A stretch of DNA of 64,000 nucleotides from Dryomyza anilis (lineage: Eukaryota > Arthropoda > Insecta > Diptera > Dryomyzidae), in the NCBI GenBank assembly GCA_951804985.1, contig OX638133.1, positions 48,958,829 to 49,022,828 of the forward strand. The letters are read 5' to 3'. Under the pieces are notes generated by a model. The model ran no database searches and had not been told where the DNA came from. It saw nothing but the letters and a program-made list of their open reading frames with translations. The translations under genes and the position numbers were made by a program. Below, one piece after another: positions 45,010 through 56,586 of this stretch (position 1 is its first letter; each line of letters starts with the position of its first letter).

Positions 45010-45691
45010 TATACCCTACACTAAGAGTGAAAGGGTATATTCGGTTTGGTACGCCGTTTGTAACACCCAGAAGGAAGCATCTCCGGTATGGAAAAGTATA
45101 TATATTCTTGATCAGCATGACCTCCTGAGTCGATTTAGCGATGTCCGTCTGTTCGTCTGTCTGTCTGTCTGTTGAAATCCCTACTACTTTTTAAATTGAA
45201 GAGCTAGATAAATGAAACTTATAACTTAGATTACTAATATATCTACGCTGTATGTGCGAAAAAATTGGCGAGATCGGTCCATTGTGACCTATGATCCGAC
45301 CACTTATGTTCAAATACCTCATATAAAATGTACATATAAAGATCATTTTTTTTGTATACGTGCTTAGGTAAACTTTTTTGGCAAATATATATTGATATCA
45401 TGCTCAAATACATTATAATAATGTTTTCCGGCAAAAAGACTTGTGGTTCACAAAAAAAAAATCGAAATTCGGTACACCTACCCATTTATAAATATGGGTA
45501 TCAAATGAATGGAAATTCTTCAGCGATTGAATGTTTGTAGTTATTTTCAGGATTCGTATACCCTGGTGACCTATATGTCACTTTGAATGGTATTTATAGT
45601 CGGCTTAGACCGACTATAATTTTGATAATCCTAACTATCATAATTACACCTACTTTAAAATTTCCCATGTGATCTAACCTTCCCAACTGGT
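45010..45691 (+). repeat. mini-me-like repeat, complete uninterrupted copy
   Basis: It runs from tataccctacactaagagtg through TA core, GTCY tract (45148-45173) and middle region to cggcttagaccgactataat and ccatgtgatctaaccttccc. It is the reference copy against which the insertion at 1915-2454 can be read. It lies in the central region of the foldback-like element. Confidence 0.8.
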
Positions 45692-46560
45692 TGAAATTTG
45701 TTATTGTTCATGGGATATGAAAAAAAAATACTATTGTTCTGAATATATATTCATATATTTACCCCATATTAAAGAATTCTCCTTCACTTAAAACTCTCCA
45801 TTTCATTATGATAAAAAATAGTATTGCGTTAAACTGTTGAATTCATTTTAATAAGAATTTTTTACTGCTTATAAAACATCTTTAAAAAAGTCTATGAATT
45901 ATATAACAAGCAGTTGTTTGAATGTTACTGTTTCAACAGTTTTGCACTGTTAAGGTATGTGTTTGGTATTCATTCTTTAGCTGATATTCATTCTTTAGGT
46001 ACAAATTATTCAATATGTAATAATTAATTCAAGAGCTTAATTTTTAAAATTGATCTAAAAGCAATCCATATCAGTGACAAATATATTAATTTAACAGAAA
46101 AAAATAAAATGAAAATAAAAAAAAAACACAAATTAGTAAAAAAACATTTAAATTATGACAAAGTTAAAAATGAAAACAATATTTAATTAATTATAAACTA
46201 AGTTTTTTGCTATTCGTCCCATAATACGTTGGGACATTGAGACAATAATATCTCATTATTATAAGCCAAACATCATAAAATCAAAACAAGAATGACTAAT
46301 TGAGCCTTTTGTTGTTTTAAAAGTTTGTAAATGCATTTTCAGTTAAATAAAAAATTATTTGAATCGCGCGATTTTTTTTAAATAATTTTTTGCCATACCC
46401 ACAAACCAGAATTTTGTGAGACAGAATTTTGGAAACCAGAATTTTGTAAAACGGAATTTTGTAAAACGGAATTTTGTGAAACAGAATTTTGTACCCAACC
46501 CCATATATACATTTGTATTGTTAATGAATTTTGATTTAATTTTACTAATAATAACTTTTC

Positions 46561-46770
46561 TTAATTATCCCTACTTAATTTATTTCTTAACCTAGTATGT
46601 ATTATAGGTAATGCACTAAAAGCCCGTTCAACGGAAACTTTCGTAGCTGGAACAGACAATGCAATTTCAGCTATATCTCCTAAAGAATTTTCTTTGTAAT
46701 CTATAGCTTTCCAGTATAGTAGTACGTCACTTTGAATGTTTGTCTTATATTCTCGTTTTCGCACGTTGAT
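46561..46770 (-). pseudogene. hAT transposase C-terminal dimerisation fragment
   Basis: A minus frame of 67 codons reads VLLYWKAIDYKE, LGDIAEIALSVPATKVSVER, AFSALPIIHTRLRNKLS and ends in TAA. Trp of YWK, the VPAT..SVERAFS block and the downstream R-N-LS are the conserved core of the hAT C-terminal dimerisation domain. A TGA lies just upstream in the same frame, and no BED finger or catalytic region is nearby, so it is an isolated fragment inside the foldback-like element. Confidence 0.8.
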
Positions 46771-46774
46771 GGTG

Positions 46775-47570
46775 TTTCAGCTGAAAGTTTCTCTTCTAGT
46801 TTGCTATATCTGCCTTCTGGCTTTGATGTCGATGGAGAGGTATCTGGTAATATTTGTTTACTCACTGAACTTGGATAAAATTCATTTATTTATTTAAAAA
46901 TGGTCATCAAATGATCCTGAAATTAAAGAATACGTCATTTTTTGCATGTAAATTATTTTAAATTATGCTTACAACTTGAACAAGTTGAAACATCAATTTT
47001 TTTATATCTTCCCATTTTTTAAGATATAGATTCGCAATTATAGTGACTTTTGGCAATGATGTTAAACAATAGACTTATTTATATTATTTTTTACGGATGT
47101 ATATATAGAAATTAAAATTGAATGAGTTATTCTAAGCCATTTGAAAAATTTTAATCTTTTCATTATTCGCACTACCTAGTTTGCACAAATTGAGCTGTAC
47201 TAAAATCGTTTGACCTAAGGATGTTTTTTTTACTGAATTCATTCATCTAAATAATACCCTATACGATTTATACCTATTCGAAAAATAATTTTATTACGGT
47301 CTCGCTTGGCTTTTTTTGTTACAATTTTTATACAGTTAATATACCTGAACATTGTATAATATATTGCTTATGCTTCGTTATTACGGTATAAACTATATTG
47401 ACCTTTGCGGTTAGAGATTTTTACCTTTCAACATAATAAGTTATATATTACCTAACCTACATTATTACGTTGTTATCGATACTCACAGTAAATACCGACA
47501 TATGTATTTACACATTCAGTACTACCCGTACGCGTGTCCCTAGTGTTGAAAAAAATTAAAGATGTCCAAA
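46775..47570. other. Central region of foldback-like element, no gene seen
   Basis: AT-rich, with no motif. 45838-45955 (earlier in the centre) matches the hairpin arm at 17540-17640, showing that more than one repeat has entered this core. Confidence 0.4.
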
Positions 47571-47574
47571 AATT

Positions 47575-49225
47575 TTAATGTCATGTCATCTTCTAGTGGT
47601 CTTATTCAAAACCATTTTAATGACATTTCAAAACAATATGAAAAATATAGTCCAAGGTCGTCCTGAACATGTCCATGAGCACCTCATCCATTCTCCAGTG
47701 GACATGTTCAAAATCATTTTAAGTCATTTCGATCTTTTTAATCTTTTCGATCTTTTTGATCTTTTAAATATTTTCGATCTTTTTTTGATCTTTTGCAGGC
47801 CATTCCGCCCACATGAAGTGGTCATCCTGAACATGTCCAGGAGCACCTCATCCTTCAATTGACATGTCCAAAATCATTTTTTGTGATATTTCAGAACATT
47901 TTTACATTTTAAAAATTTGTCCAAGGTCATCATGGAGCACCTCATCCTCCAGTAGACATGTCCAAAATCATTTTTATAACATTTCAAAAAATAATGAAAT
48001 TTTTTTTTTGTCCAAGGTCATCATGGACATGTCCAGGAGCACCTCATCCTCCAGTGGACATGTGCAAAATCATTTTTATAACATTTCAAAAAATAATTAA
48101 CAAAACAAAATTTTTGTCCAAGGTCATCATGGACATGTCCAGGAACACCTCATCCTCCAGTGGACATGTCCAAAATCATTTTTATAACATTTCAAAAATA
48201 ATGAAAAAAAAAAAATTTGTCCGAGGTCATTATGTACATGTCCAGGAGCACCGTATCCTCCAGTGGACATGTCCAAAATCATTTTTATAACATTTCAAAT
48301 AATAATGAAAAAAAAATGTTTTTGTCCAAGGTCATCATGGACATGTCCAGGACGTGTCCAGGAGCACCTTATCATCAAGTGGACATGTCCAAAATCATTT
48401 TTATAACATTTAAAAAACAATGAAAAAAAAATTTTAGTCCGAGGTCAACATGGACATGTCCATGTGCACCTCATCCTCCAGTAGACATGCCAAAATCATT
48501 TTTATAACATTTCAAAATATAATGAACAAAAATTTTTTTTTTGTCCAAGGTCATCATGGACATGTCCAGGAGTACCTCATCCTCCAGTGGATATGTCCAA
48601 AATCAATTCAATAACATTTCAAAAAATAATGAAAAAAAAAATGTGTCCAAGGTCATCATGGACATGTCCAGGACGTGTCCAGGAGCATCATATCATCCAG
48701 TGGACATGTCCAAAATTATTTTTATAACATTTCAAAAAATAATGAAAAAAAAAAATTGTCCAAGGTCATCCTGGACATGTCCAGGCGCACCTCATCTTTC
48801 AATGGACATGTCGCAACCATTGCTTACATATCATTCAGCTGCAATCGGATGTGTCCATTATCTCATTAGTCCTCATATTTTTCTAATCATTTTATCATCA
48901 TTTGTATCATCATTTTTCTCATAATTGTTTTCATCTTTTCTTATCTTTTTTCTCATCATTTTTTTCATCTTTTCTCATCATTTATTTTCATCTTCAAATA
49001 ATGAGAATTCGCTACGTTCTGCTTTTTTCTCATCATTCAGTGATGAGAAAAATTGAAGATACAAATTATGTTCATCATCAATGATGAGTACTTTTGAAGA
49101 TGAGAATTATTTCGATCATTGAGCGATATATTTATTTTCATCAATGATGAAAAAAGATATTTATCAGTAGTGATAAAAATTCTCATCTTTAGTGAGGGTT
49201 ATAAATTGAACGATGAGAAAAAAAC
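47575..49225 (+). repeat. Right arm of foldback-like element (minisatellite)
   Basis: About nine units of roughly 95-115 bp between 47890 and 48800: gtccaaggtcatcatggaca, caggagcacctcatcctcca, gtggacatgtccaaaatcat, ttttataacatttcaaaa, then a poly-A/T run of variable length. The outer part (48840-49190) is made of ttttctcatcatt-type short repeats. It is longer than the left arm. 47738-47800 also has a short gatctttt(tt) repeat. Confidence 0.9.
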
Positions 49226-49344
49226 CATCTTCGAACCCTGGAAAGTCAAGTTGAGCAAAAGTGCAGCCAAGTTTGTCAAAATAGAACTGTTGGCGTTCCA
49301 GTGAAGTAGATCTGGTTTAATTGCCACGGGAACACAGCTATTAA

Positions 49345-49689
49345 TTAACATCATGTTTCATCAAAATTTCGTATTTTTTAATTTTATTTTGATTTTGCAC
49401 ACCTGCAGAAAAGTTTTCAAAGCCAAACGTAAAAATTTAAGTATGCAATTTGAAAGATTAATAAGTTCTTAACATTTTTTAACCTTACTACTTACTTTTT
49501 GCCCGTCGAACTATATATGCAGGACAACATTATTTCAGAAAAGATACAATTTTTAAAAGGTCTTGTAATACAACCTTTATATCTAACTTTATAATGTATA
49601 TATTTCCAAATAATTTTTATTAATTTTGAAGTATATAAAATTATTGTATATTCGGTAAAAGTTGTGTTAATATAGTGTTAGATATGTTT
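49345..49689. other. Spacer, no gene seen
   Basis: AT-rich flank to the right of the foldback-like element. Confidence 0.4.
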
Positions 49690-49843
49690 AATGTTCGTTT
49701 TGCTTAATTTCCCATACGTAATACAAAATTATCTACACCAGAATCCGGTTTAGTATTTTGTATGGGAAATTAAGCAAAACTAACATTGAATAGATATGTT
49801 CAATGTTAGTTTTTCTTAATTTCCCATACGAAATACAAAATTA
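49690..49843. repeat. Palindromic repeat with a third half-copy
   Basis: aatgttcgttttgcttaatt at 49690 is inverted at about 49756-49787 (gggaaattaagcaaaactaa) and appears again in direct orientation at 49801-49843 (caatgttagtttttcttaat). The first two can form a hairpin with an arm of about 40 bp. Confidence 0.75.
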
Positions 49844-49920
49844 ACAACACCAGAATCAGCTTTAGTATAGATAAAGAAGGAAATACTTGGAAGGTTTCTA
49901 TGGACAAACTGGTTCTATTA

Positions 49921-50312
<392 letters not shown>

Positions 50313-50479
50313 TTTTTCAAAGTTTTTAAATTTAATACTTTTATTTATATTAGTTAGGGTAATTTGAAAGATATTGTTAAATATTTGAAATATTGTATGT
50401 TGAATTGATTAAATATGGAATATACAAAACCTTGTTTTAGTAAATCGCGCAAATTCCTTAAAAAGCCTTAAAAATTTTT

Positions 50480-51489
50480 AATAGTGCTTTCAAAATTACT
50501 CAGGATAATATTTATTCCATAGCTAAAATTTTAACTAAAGCAAAACGTTTGTCCAAAATTACGAAAGAAGTGTCTAAACGTAAAAGAAGTATCAAAAAAT
50601 CACTTGTTTCAATATTACATATGATTTAAGTAATCTTTTCTGTGAAATGTACCAAGGCGATAGAACCGGATGGAAAGAAAACAGCTTCTTTAAAAATAAA
50701 AAGAAGATCTGTGACAAGAAAAAAAATCAAAGAAGATTAGTAACTTCTTCATGAAAAATCCCAACATTTCAGGCAGAAAAGTGGCCAAACAACTATATTG
50801 TTCGGAGTCCTTTGTTCGTAGGATTAAAACAAGATGGACTGAAGATGTTGAAGGTTATAAAAATACCTGACAAAAATGTGGTACTAAAAGATTAAAAAGT
50901 TTTTTGTTTTTTTTTTTTAATTGAAGTGCTACATAATGAACGACGAAACGTACTCTTAGTCGTCATTTGTTACAAAAAAAGTAAGAATTTATCATGACGG
51001 TCACAATAACCACCAATATTTGCATTAAAGAATTCTTGGTAAAGATATTACAGCCATTCTGATATGAACATAAAGTTGTCCACATTAATAGTCTCCTGTC
51101 TAACCCCCTCCTCTACATTAAAACGGCCTAAGTGATACAAAAGCAACTTAGTTAGATTGGTGACTCGAATTACAAATCTATCAGGCCAATAGAAAGGTAC
51201 AGGACATTGGTGGAAATAAAATGCAGGTAAACCAAAGGTCACCAATTACATTTTACATTTCAAGGAAATGAGGTCTGCAGCATTCAGGAAGCTACCAGGA
51301 AACTACCGAAATGTTATTACAAAGAGGGTGCCAGAAAAATAAATAAAATAAAAATATTAAATAAATATCTAAATATATGCAATCTGAATAAAATATGCGT
51401 TATAAACATGGTTTCACTATTAAAATCGAACTACTGGTTTAGAAGATTTTGCATTTTTATGATGGACAGTCCTTATCGTGCGCAGTCCT
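50480..51489 (+). pseudogene. Mariner-type transposase pseudogene with right terminus
   Basis: Frames read weakly like the transposase at 10017: SKITKEVS (first helix pair), then NISGRKVAKQLYCSESFVRR (second) around 50757-50825, a catalytic-core start similar to cataatggacgacgaaac at about 50932-50950, and a C-terminal piece IRPIERY near 51175-51200 followed in another frame by VTNYILHFKEMRSAAFRK. Many stops and shifts. The right end (51481-51489) is the inverse of aggactgcg and is followed by TA. The left end was not found; the (TA)n at 50153-50312 may have replaced it. Confidence 0.75.
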
Positions 51490-51491
51490 TA

Positions 51492-52169
51492 TTTTCTTAT
51501 TCTGTTTATAAAGCAGGACAATTTAACAAATAATGTTATTGCAAAAGAGTCAAGCGAATTATTTATATTTGTTTTTTTATACATACACACCGAGAAAATA
51601 AAACTTTAAAATCACTTTAAACTCCGATGCAAAACACTTTGCCGCGAAACTATAGTAGTTAATTTTTAAAGTTGGACTTTTACTTCTAAAGGGTCATTTA
51701 TAATTTTGTGTAATGAGCGTGAGATCGTATGGCCATTATCTCAATACCTCACTCTTTCTCATTATTGATCTTTGATGTAATTCTTAACCATTCCGACATC
51801 CCTTTTATTCGTATAGTTGATCAAATTGTGCATGTGAGTGAGTTTTGACTCACGCTCATTCACACTCACGAAAGAATTTTTCTAATCACGCACACTCACT
51901 CACGGTATTTTTTTGTTCTACTCACACTCACGTGAGTAAATTAAGATTCAATCACATTTACAATCACGCGGGATTCACGTGTTTTTGCTATTGTTTTCTG
52001 AATACATAAAAAGGGTATATGAGATTGGTCGACTGTGCGTGCACCTTCAATACAACCTCTTTCAAACGCAATAATGATATAATGATGTTAGGGATTTAAT
52101 AAAATATATCTCAATATATATATCTCCCTGAGAACGTTCGTCGTTCGTTTCAGTCCCCTAAGTCTAAAA
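51492..52169. other. Spacer with short repeated cactcac motifs
   Basis: 51835-51980 repeats actcac(g/a)ctcac-like words; no gene seen. Confidence 0.4.
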
Positions 52170-53320
52170 CACTACACAAAAGCTATTCTGAGCAGCATTC
52201 AATACTATTTTTGTATTATCTAAAAGGACTCCCTGATTCCAAAGACATGGTATTAAAATGTTTCTTTGGATAGGTTTATAAAATATCGGCCAATAACATT
52301 TGAACCGAGCTTTCAAAAAGGGAGTACATATATTTGTAAATATCCCACGTTCTAAATAACTCACATGAATGAGAACTCGATAGAAGAACTTGAAAAAAGT
52401 ATTTCTTCGACAAAAATTTTAATTAAAAAATGCATTTAAAAAATTGGAAAAAATCGAGAAAGTAAGATGATACACAGTTTGTATTTTATTAGTCTACACT
52501 CTTTCGAAGAAATTGAGCTATCAATGACAAAAATGTATGGCTAATATTTGCGGATAAAATAAATTATGTGAAAGCAAATTGATTACTATATAAATAGCCA
52601 TATAAATAGTGTGGGTCAATCACGCCAATTTTTTGAGCACGTAGTAATAATAGATGACGTAGTAATAAAAGATGATTGTAGTAATGATAGATGATTGTAA
52701 ATAATTTTAAACTTTATAACTTTATCTTGAAAACTTTACGAGATATTGGATCCTAAAAAGTAAACCCATATCTTGTATGGGATGTAGTTGAGTACGTTGA
52801 CTAAGATGCGCTAAAATATCCTCATATACATAGTATAATCTGTAACCCATGGGTGTAGGGTATAAAAACAAAAAATGTAATTTTTTTTAGTTTACACCCA
52901 ATTTTAATACTTTATATGCATTTTTTCTGACTTCAAAATGTATCCATAGATTTATTTTATTTTTAACGTCTTTAAAAAGGTGCAGGCTAATTTTTCTATC
53001 GAATTCTCTCAAACCAGTAAACCAATTTCAAAATGTTGTGAGAAATGTTTATTGCATTTTAAATAATCTTTTATTTAGTATTAAATTTGATCAAAGCCGT
53101 TATTTAAAACGCGGAATATTTTCAAACATACGTGACCACCTTTTTGAAAGCACGTTACTGTTCGATGCAAGTTATTGGCTGATATCTCGTAAACATATTC
53201 ATAGCATTTTTTTTAATTAATATATTCGAATATTTACAAACAATCATCTATTATTGCCAATAATACAAAATAGTGCCATTTACTGCCCAAACATTTTTTT
53301 TCTAATTTTGTTGTGTAGTG
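52170..53320. mobile_element. TIR element with CACTA-like ends, 1.15 kb
   Basis: The left end cactacacaa is inverted exactly at the right end (ttgtgtagtg, 53311-53320), and aaa flanks both sides, consistent with a 3-bp duplication. Arms of about 200 bp are inverted versions of each other at lower identity (for example left gttctaaataactcac / right gttatttaaaacgcgg; cccacgttc / gcggaatatt; left caaaaagggagta / right ccacctttttgaaag). No transposase was recognised. The CACTA label rests on end bases and duplication length only. Confidence 0.55.
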
Positions 53321-54049
53321 AAATCGGCAACATGTATCTCTTACATTGCGATTCGTGTGAGTTTTACGTTCAACTTTTGTTCTGTGCGTCGAACGTCTGA
53401 ACTACATTGCCAAGCATAATTTCAAAATATTTCAGAATTTTTCATAGAAAAATATACGTTTGTACGCATTTTTTATAATTGACAACGAAGTATAAAGCAA
53501 TTCAAAAAAATTCAACATACATATTTATTTAAAATAATTTGTTTTATAAAAAGCCCTTTACAAAGCAAAATGCTAACTTTGTTATTGACTTGTATTATAA
53601 AGAAGTGACTGTGTTATACAAATGCGCGGTTATCTTTTGTTGATAGTTTAAAAAAGTGCGAAAACAAGGAGGAAGAGCTCTTTATATGAGGCTGCCACGA
53701 GCTTGCGAGAAAAGTGTAATTATGTTCAATGTTATCTTTAAACGATTGCCCAAATTAAAAATATATTGAAATAAAGAAAAATCTATTACCTTCAAAATGA
53801 GACCAAACTTGACGCTATACGACGCACAGATGCAACTGAATATTTTTGACGAAATCCGTCCGATTTGAAAAAGAATGCCTCATATACATATTTTTTTGTT
53901 TGTTTGATTAACAGGTGAACAATTTAATTTTCACAATATAAGAAAAGCTTAATTCGTATTTAATGTAAAAAAAAATGTTCTATGTTGAAAATATGCAAAA
54001 AATTTTATTCTCATTTAGATTTCAAATGTTACGCGACCAATTTTATTAT
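53321..54049. other. Spacer, no gene seen
   Basis: AT-rich; no recognised motif. Confidence 0.4.
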
Positions 54050-54583
54050 TAGTTTATTATTATGATGAAGTGATCCATAAAGGCATATTTTTTTTAAATT
54101 TTCTCAATTCATATTCGTCACGAAAAATAGTTCCAAATCTGCCATTCATTAAAATAAAATGTTCAATATATATTACTACTACAGCTGCATCCAAACAATG
54201 TCATAAATTTGAATTTGATAAAGAGTAGCTGTATGTCGCATTTTTTATTTTTTTCATGTCAAATTTTCAAAATTTTCAGTTCAGTCGCTCAGAAGTATTC
54301 GTTGACGACGGATGAGTAATAGATTATTTAACCCATTAAAGCCTGCCGAATAAAATACACACCAGGAAATTACGTAGTACAATTTCCCCATCATGTTTTT
54401 CCATAATGCGTACATCAGATGCTAAGAATTTGGTTTGATTTTGCATTTAGCACCACTACATTATATCAGTATGAAATTGTATATCTCTGTGTGCAATTCT
54501 CTCTATTTTAATTAAATATTTCATAAACGAATTTTAAAAAATATTCCGAAAATTTCACTAAGATAAAGTTTAAAACATTTTTC
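54050..54583. repeat. Dispersed repeat, uninterrupted copy
   Basis: Counterpart of 10620-10810 plus 12885-13190; shows the empty site (ttttcagttcagtcgctc, about 54270-54290) for the 2.07-kb TIR element. Its right edge meets BEL/Pao sequence directly at about 54583. Confidence 0.8.
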
Positions 54584-55324
54584 AAAATCGAACAAATTTT
54601 TAAATACATCAATGTCATCACGGACAGTAGTGGCAAAGCAAGAAACTTTGTGACCTGGTAGTGGTCCCGTAAGAATCCAGCCAAATACAGTTTCTTGGGC
54701 AATGAGGGTGCCTAGGACGTTTCGCTTTATACCATCCATCATAATCAATGGATAGTGGTCGCCACCAATGAAAATGTCAACCATAGAACTTTGGAAAAAG
54801 TTTTTATCTGCTAAGACCATATTTGGTAATTTATGCTGGATAGATGGTTCTATTTGACTTGATGGAAATTCTCCTGCAATTTTGGGTAAAACCAGTGCCG
54901 TTGCCTCTAAGTGTAAGTTGGGATCAATAAGAGATCCAATTACAAAAGAGCATCGCATTGTTGGACTGGCAGCGACTGCATGGTTTACACTAGCAATGCA
55001 GGTTCGTGTCGAAGACACTGGCAGCTTCAAAAGATTACTAAGGCGTTCGGAAATAAAAGAAGTTTCAGATGCAGAATCAATTAGTGCCCGTGCAGAGTAC
55101 GTAATACCCATGTGACATACATTAATAATGGCAGTGCCAAGAAGGACTTCTGAAGTTTGCGAATCATAATAAGATTGAATGTTTTGTGTGTTGCATGGTG
55201 AACGACGTGATCCTGGCGCTGCCGACGTAATCGGCGCACAGCTCATGAATGGAGATGAAGTGGACTGTACGGTTTTTAAAGATGGTTGCGTGTTGAATGG
55301 CGGAGGGCGAGACCCCAAGGCCAC
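54584..55324 (-). pseudogene. BEL/Pao protease region, truncated
   Basis: A minus frame opens near 55324 and carries SEVLLGTAIINV, ARALIDSASETSFISERL and later QETVFGWILTGPL and SCFATTV. These are the landmarks of the BEL/Pao aspartic protease (DUF1758-like) region that starts pol. The active-site triplet reads D-S-A where D-S/T-G is usual. The frame leaves BEL sequence near 54584, so RT, RNase H and integrase are gone. It joins the Gag part by a frame change near 55320. Confidence 0.8.
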
Positions 55325-56586
55325 CGACGTAGGCCACTGCTCATAAAAGGAGCCGAAGACTCAGAGACATCCCTATGTAAAAGCGTATAATGACGCTTTT
55401 TACACACAGAGCAACAGTAAGAACTTGTACAGTCGTTAAGCTCATGGGACCTATTAAGGCAGTTAACGCAACATTGAAACTTTTTTACAGTGGAATAGCG
55501 ATCGGAGACGCTCATTTGTAAAAATAGTTTACAGACCCGCAAAAAATGTTTCTGTTTGGGGCAAAGAACGCAAAGTGATCCTGTAAGGTGTGCGTGAAAA
55601 CTATTGTATTTTTTAGGCATAGCTGGATGTTGTGGATGAATCGGTTTTGCACGGGGAGGTTTAACGGTAGTGTGACCGCCGATGTATCCGATGGATTCAA
55701 GTGTCTTGAAGCGTTCAGAAAGGAACGCATCAAGACAACTCCACTTAGGGATAGCCGACTTATCTCACAAGCTTTGTACCCAGAGAGCCAATGTTTCTTC
55801 ATGTAAGCGCTGAGAGCATAGAAAGATTATGATGGGATCCCAATTTGTTATATCGATTTCATAAATTGAAAAGGATGCAAGACTATTGTTAATAGTGCGT
55901 TGCAAATTTTTAAGTGCTGACGCACTTTCAGAAGTTACGACAGGAAGGTCGAATAAAAGTTTAAGTTGGCCGTTGACCAATATACGCTTATTCTCATAAA
56001 CGTCTTTGAGATTTCGCCAGGCTAAATCAAAACCGCTATTCGTAAGAGGGACCCTTTGCACTATATCGCGTGCATCTCCGCTCGTCTTTTTCAAAAGATG
56101 GTAAAGACGCTCAACATCCGTAAGACGTGATTTACGAATATAAATGGCAGAAAAGAGATCTCTGAACGTAGGCCAAGAAGTATATTCTCCGTCGAACACA
56201 TCAGTGTCGCACGGCGGAAGGCGCAAATTATTTGATGAAAAATCATCGGAGGCGCGGCATTCAGCAGCTGAAGTGGCAGCCGTTTCGCTGAGCGGTTGCA
56301 AAAGCTCGTTAATAGTGGACATATTGGAGACGTAAGTCTTAAAGATGGTTTTATATTTGCCTTTGATCACCGAAATATCTTCACAATCGGCTGAATCTTC
56401 CTTAAAATCCAGGAATTGCAGGCACCGATCATATTTGGTTTTAAATGTAGACCAAAGTGATTTCAATTCATCACTGAATACTTACAGTGAGAATTTCGTA
56501 TGGTTGTCAACCAAAATGTCATTAAAGGATGACTGAAATTCAAACAGTGCATCCGCTGCACGGATAAAAAGATCCAAAGCAGTCAT
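55276..56586 (-). pseudogene. BEL/Pao Gag, interrupted by stops
   Basis: It starts at an ATG at 56586-56584 and has a TAA at 56482-56484. The frame resumes at 56466 with the long helical region and DUF1759-like segment (FDGEYTSWPTFRDLFSA, VERLYHLLKKTSGDAR), stops at a TGA at 55765-55767, and resumes in the same frame with three zinc-finger motifs: CVLCPKQKHFLRVC, CVNCLNRSHELNDC and CSVCKKRHYTLLH. This triple finger is typical of BEL/Pao Gag. Gag would package the RNA genome. The copy is dead through two stops and the downstream loss of pol. Confidence 0.85.

Larger units (their letters stand above)
42152..49340. mobile_element. Large foldback-like DNA element (7.2 kb) with nested insertions
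   Basis: Perfect 18-bp inverted ends tagctgtgttcccgtggc (42152-42169, and reversed at 49323-49340) enclose two long inverted arms of tandem repeats (about 43895-44815 and 47575-49225) and a central region of about 2.7 kb. Long inverted arms made of short tandem repeats are the defining feature of foldback (FB) elements of flies. The central part holds a mini-me-like repeat and a hAT fragment, and a MITE sits inside the left flank. No FB/MULE transposase was recognised. The three bases att flank both ends, but this is weak. Confidence 0.7.

Noticed and set aside
47578..48924. Several open frames with repeated Met-Asp-Met-Ser peptides
   Set aside because: They follow the minisatellite unit of the foldback arm; frames break at each variable A-run and no codon constraint is apparent.
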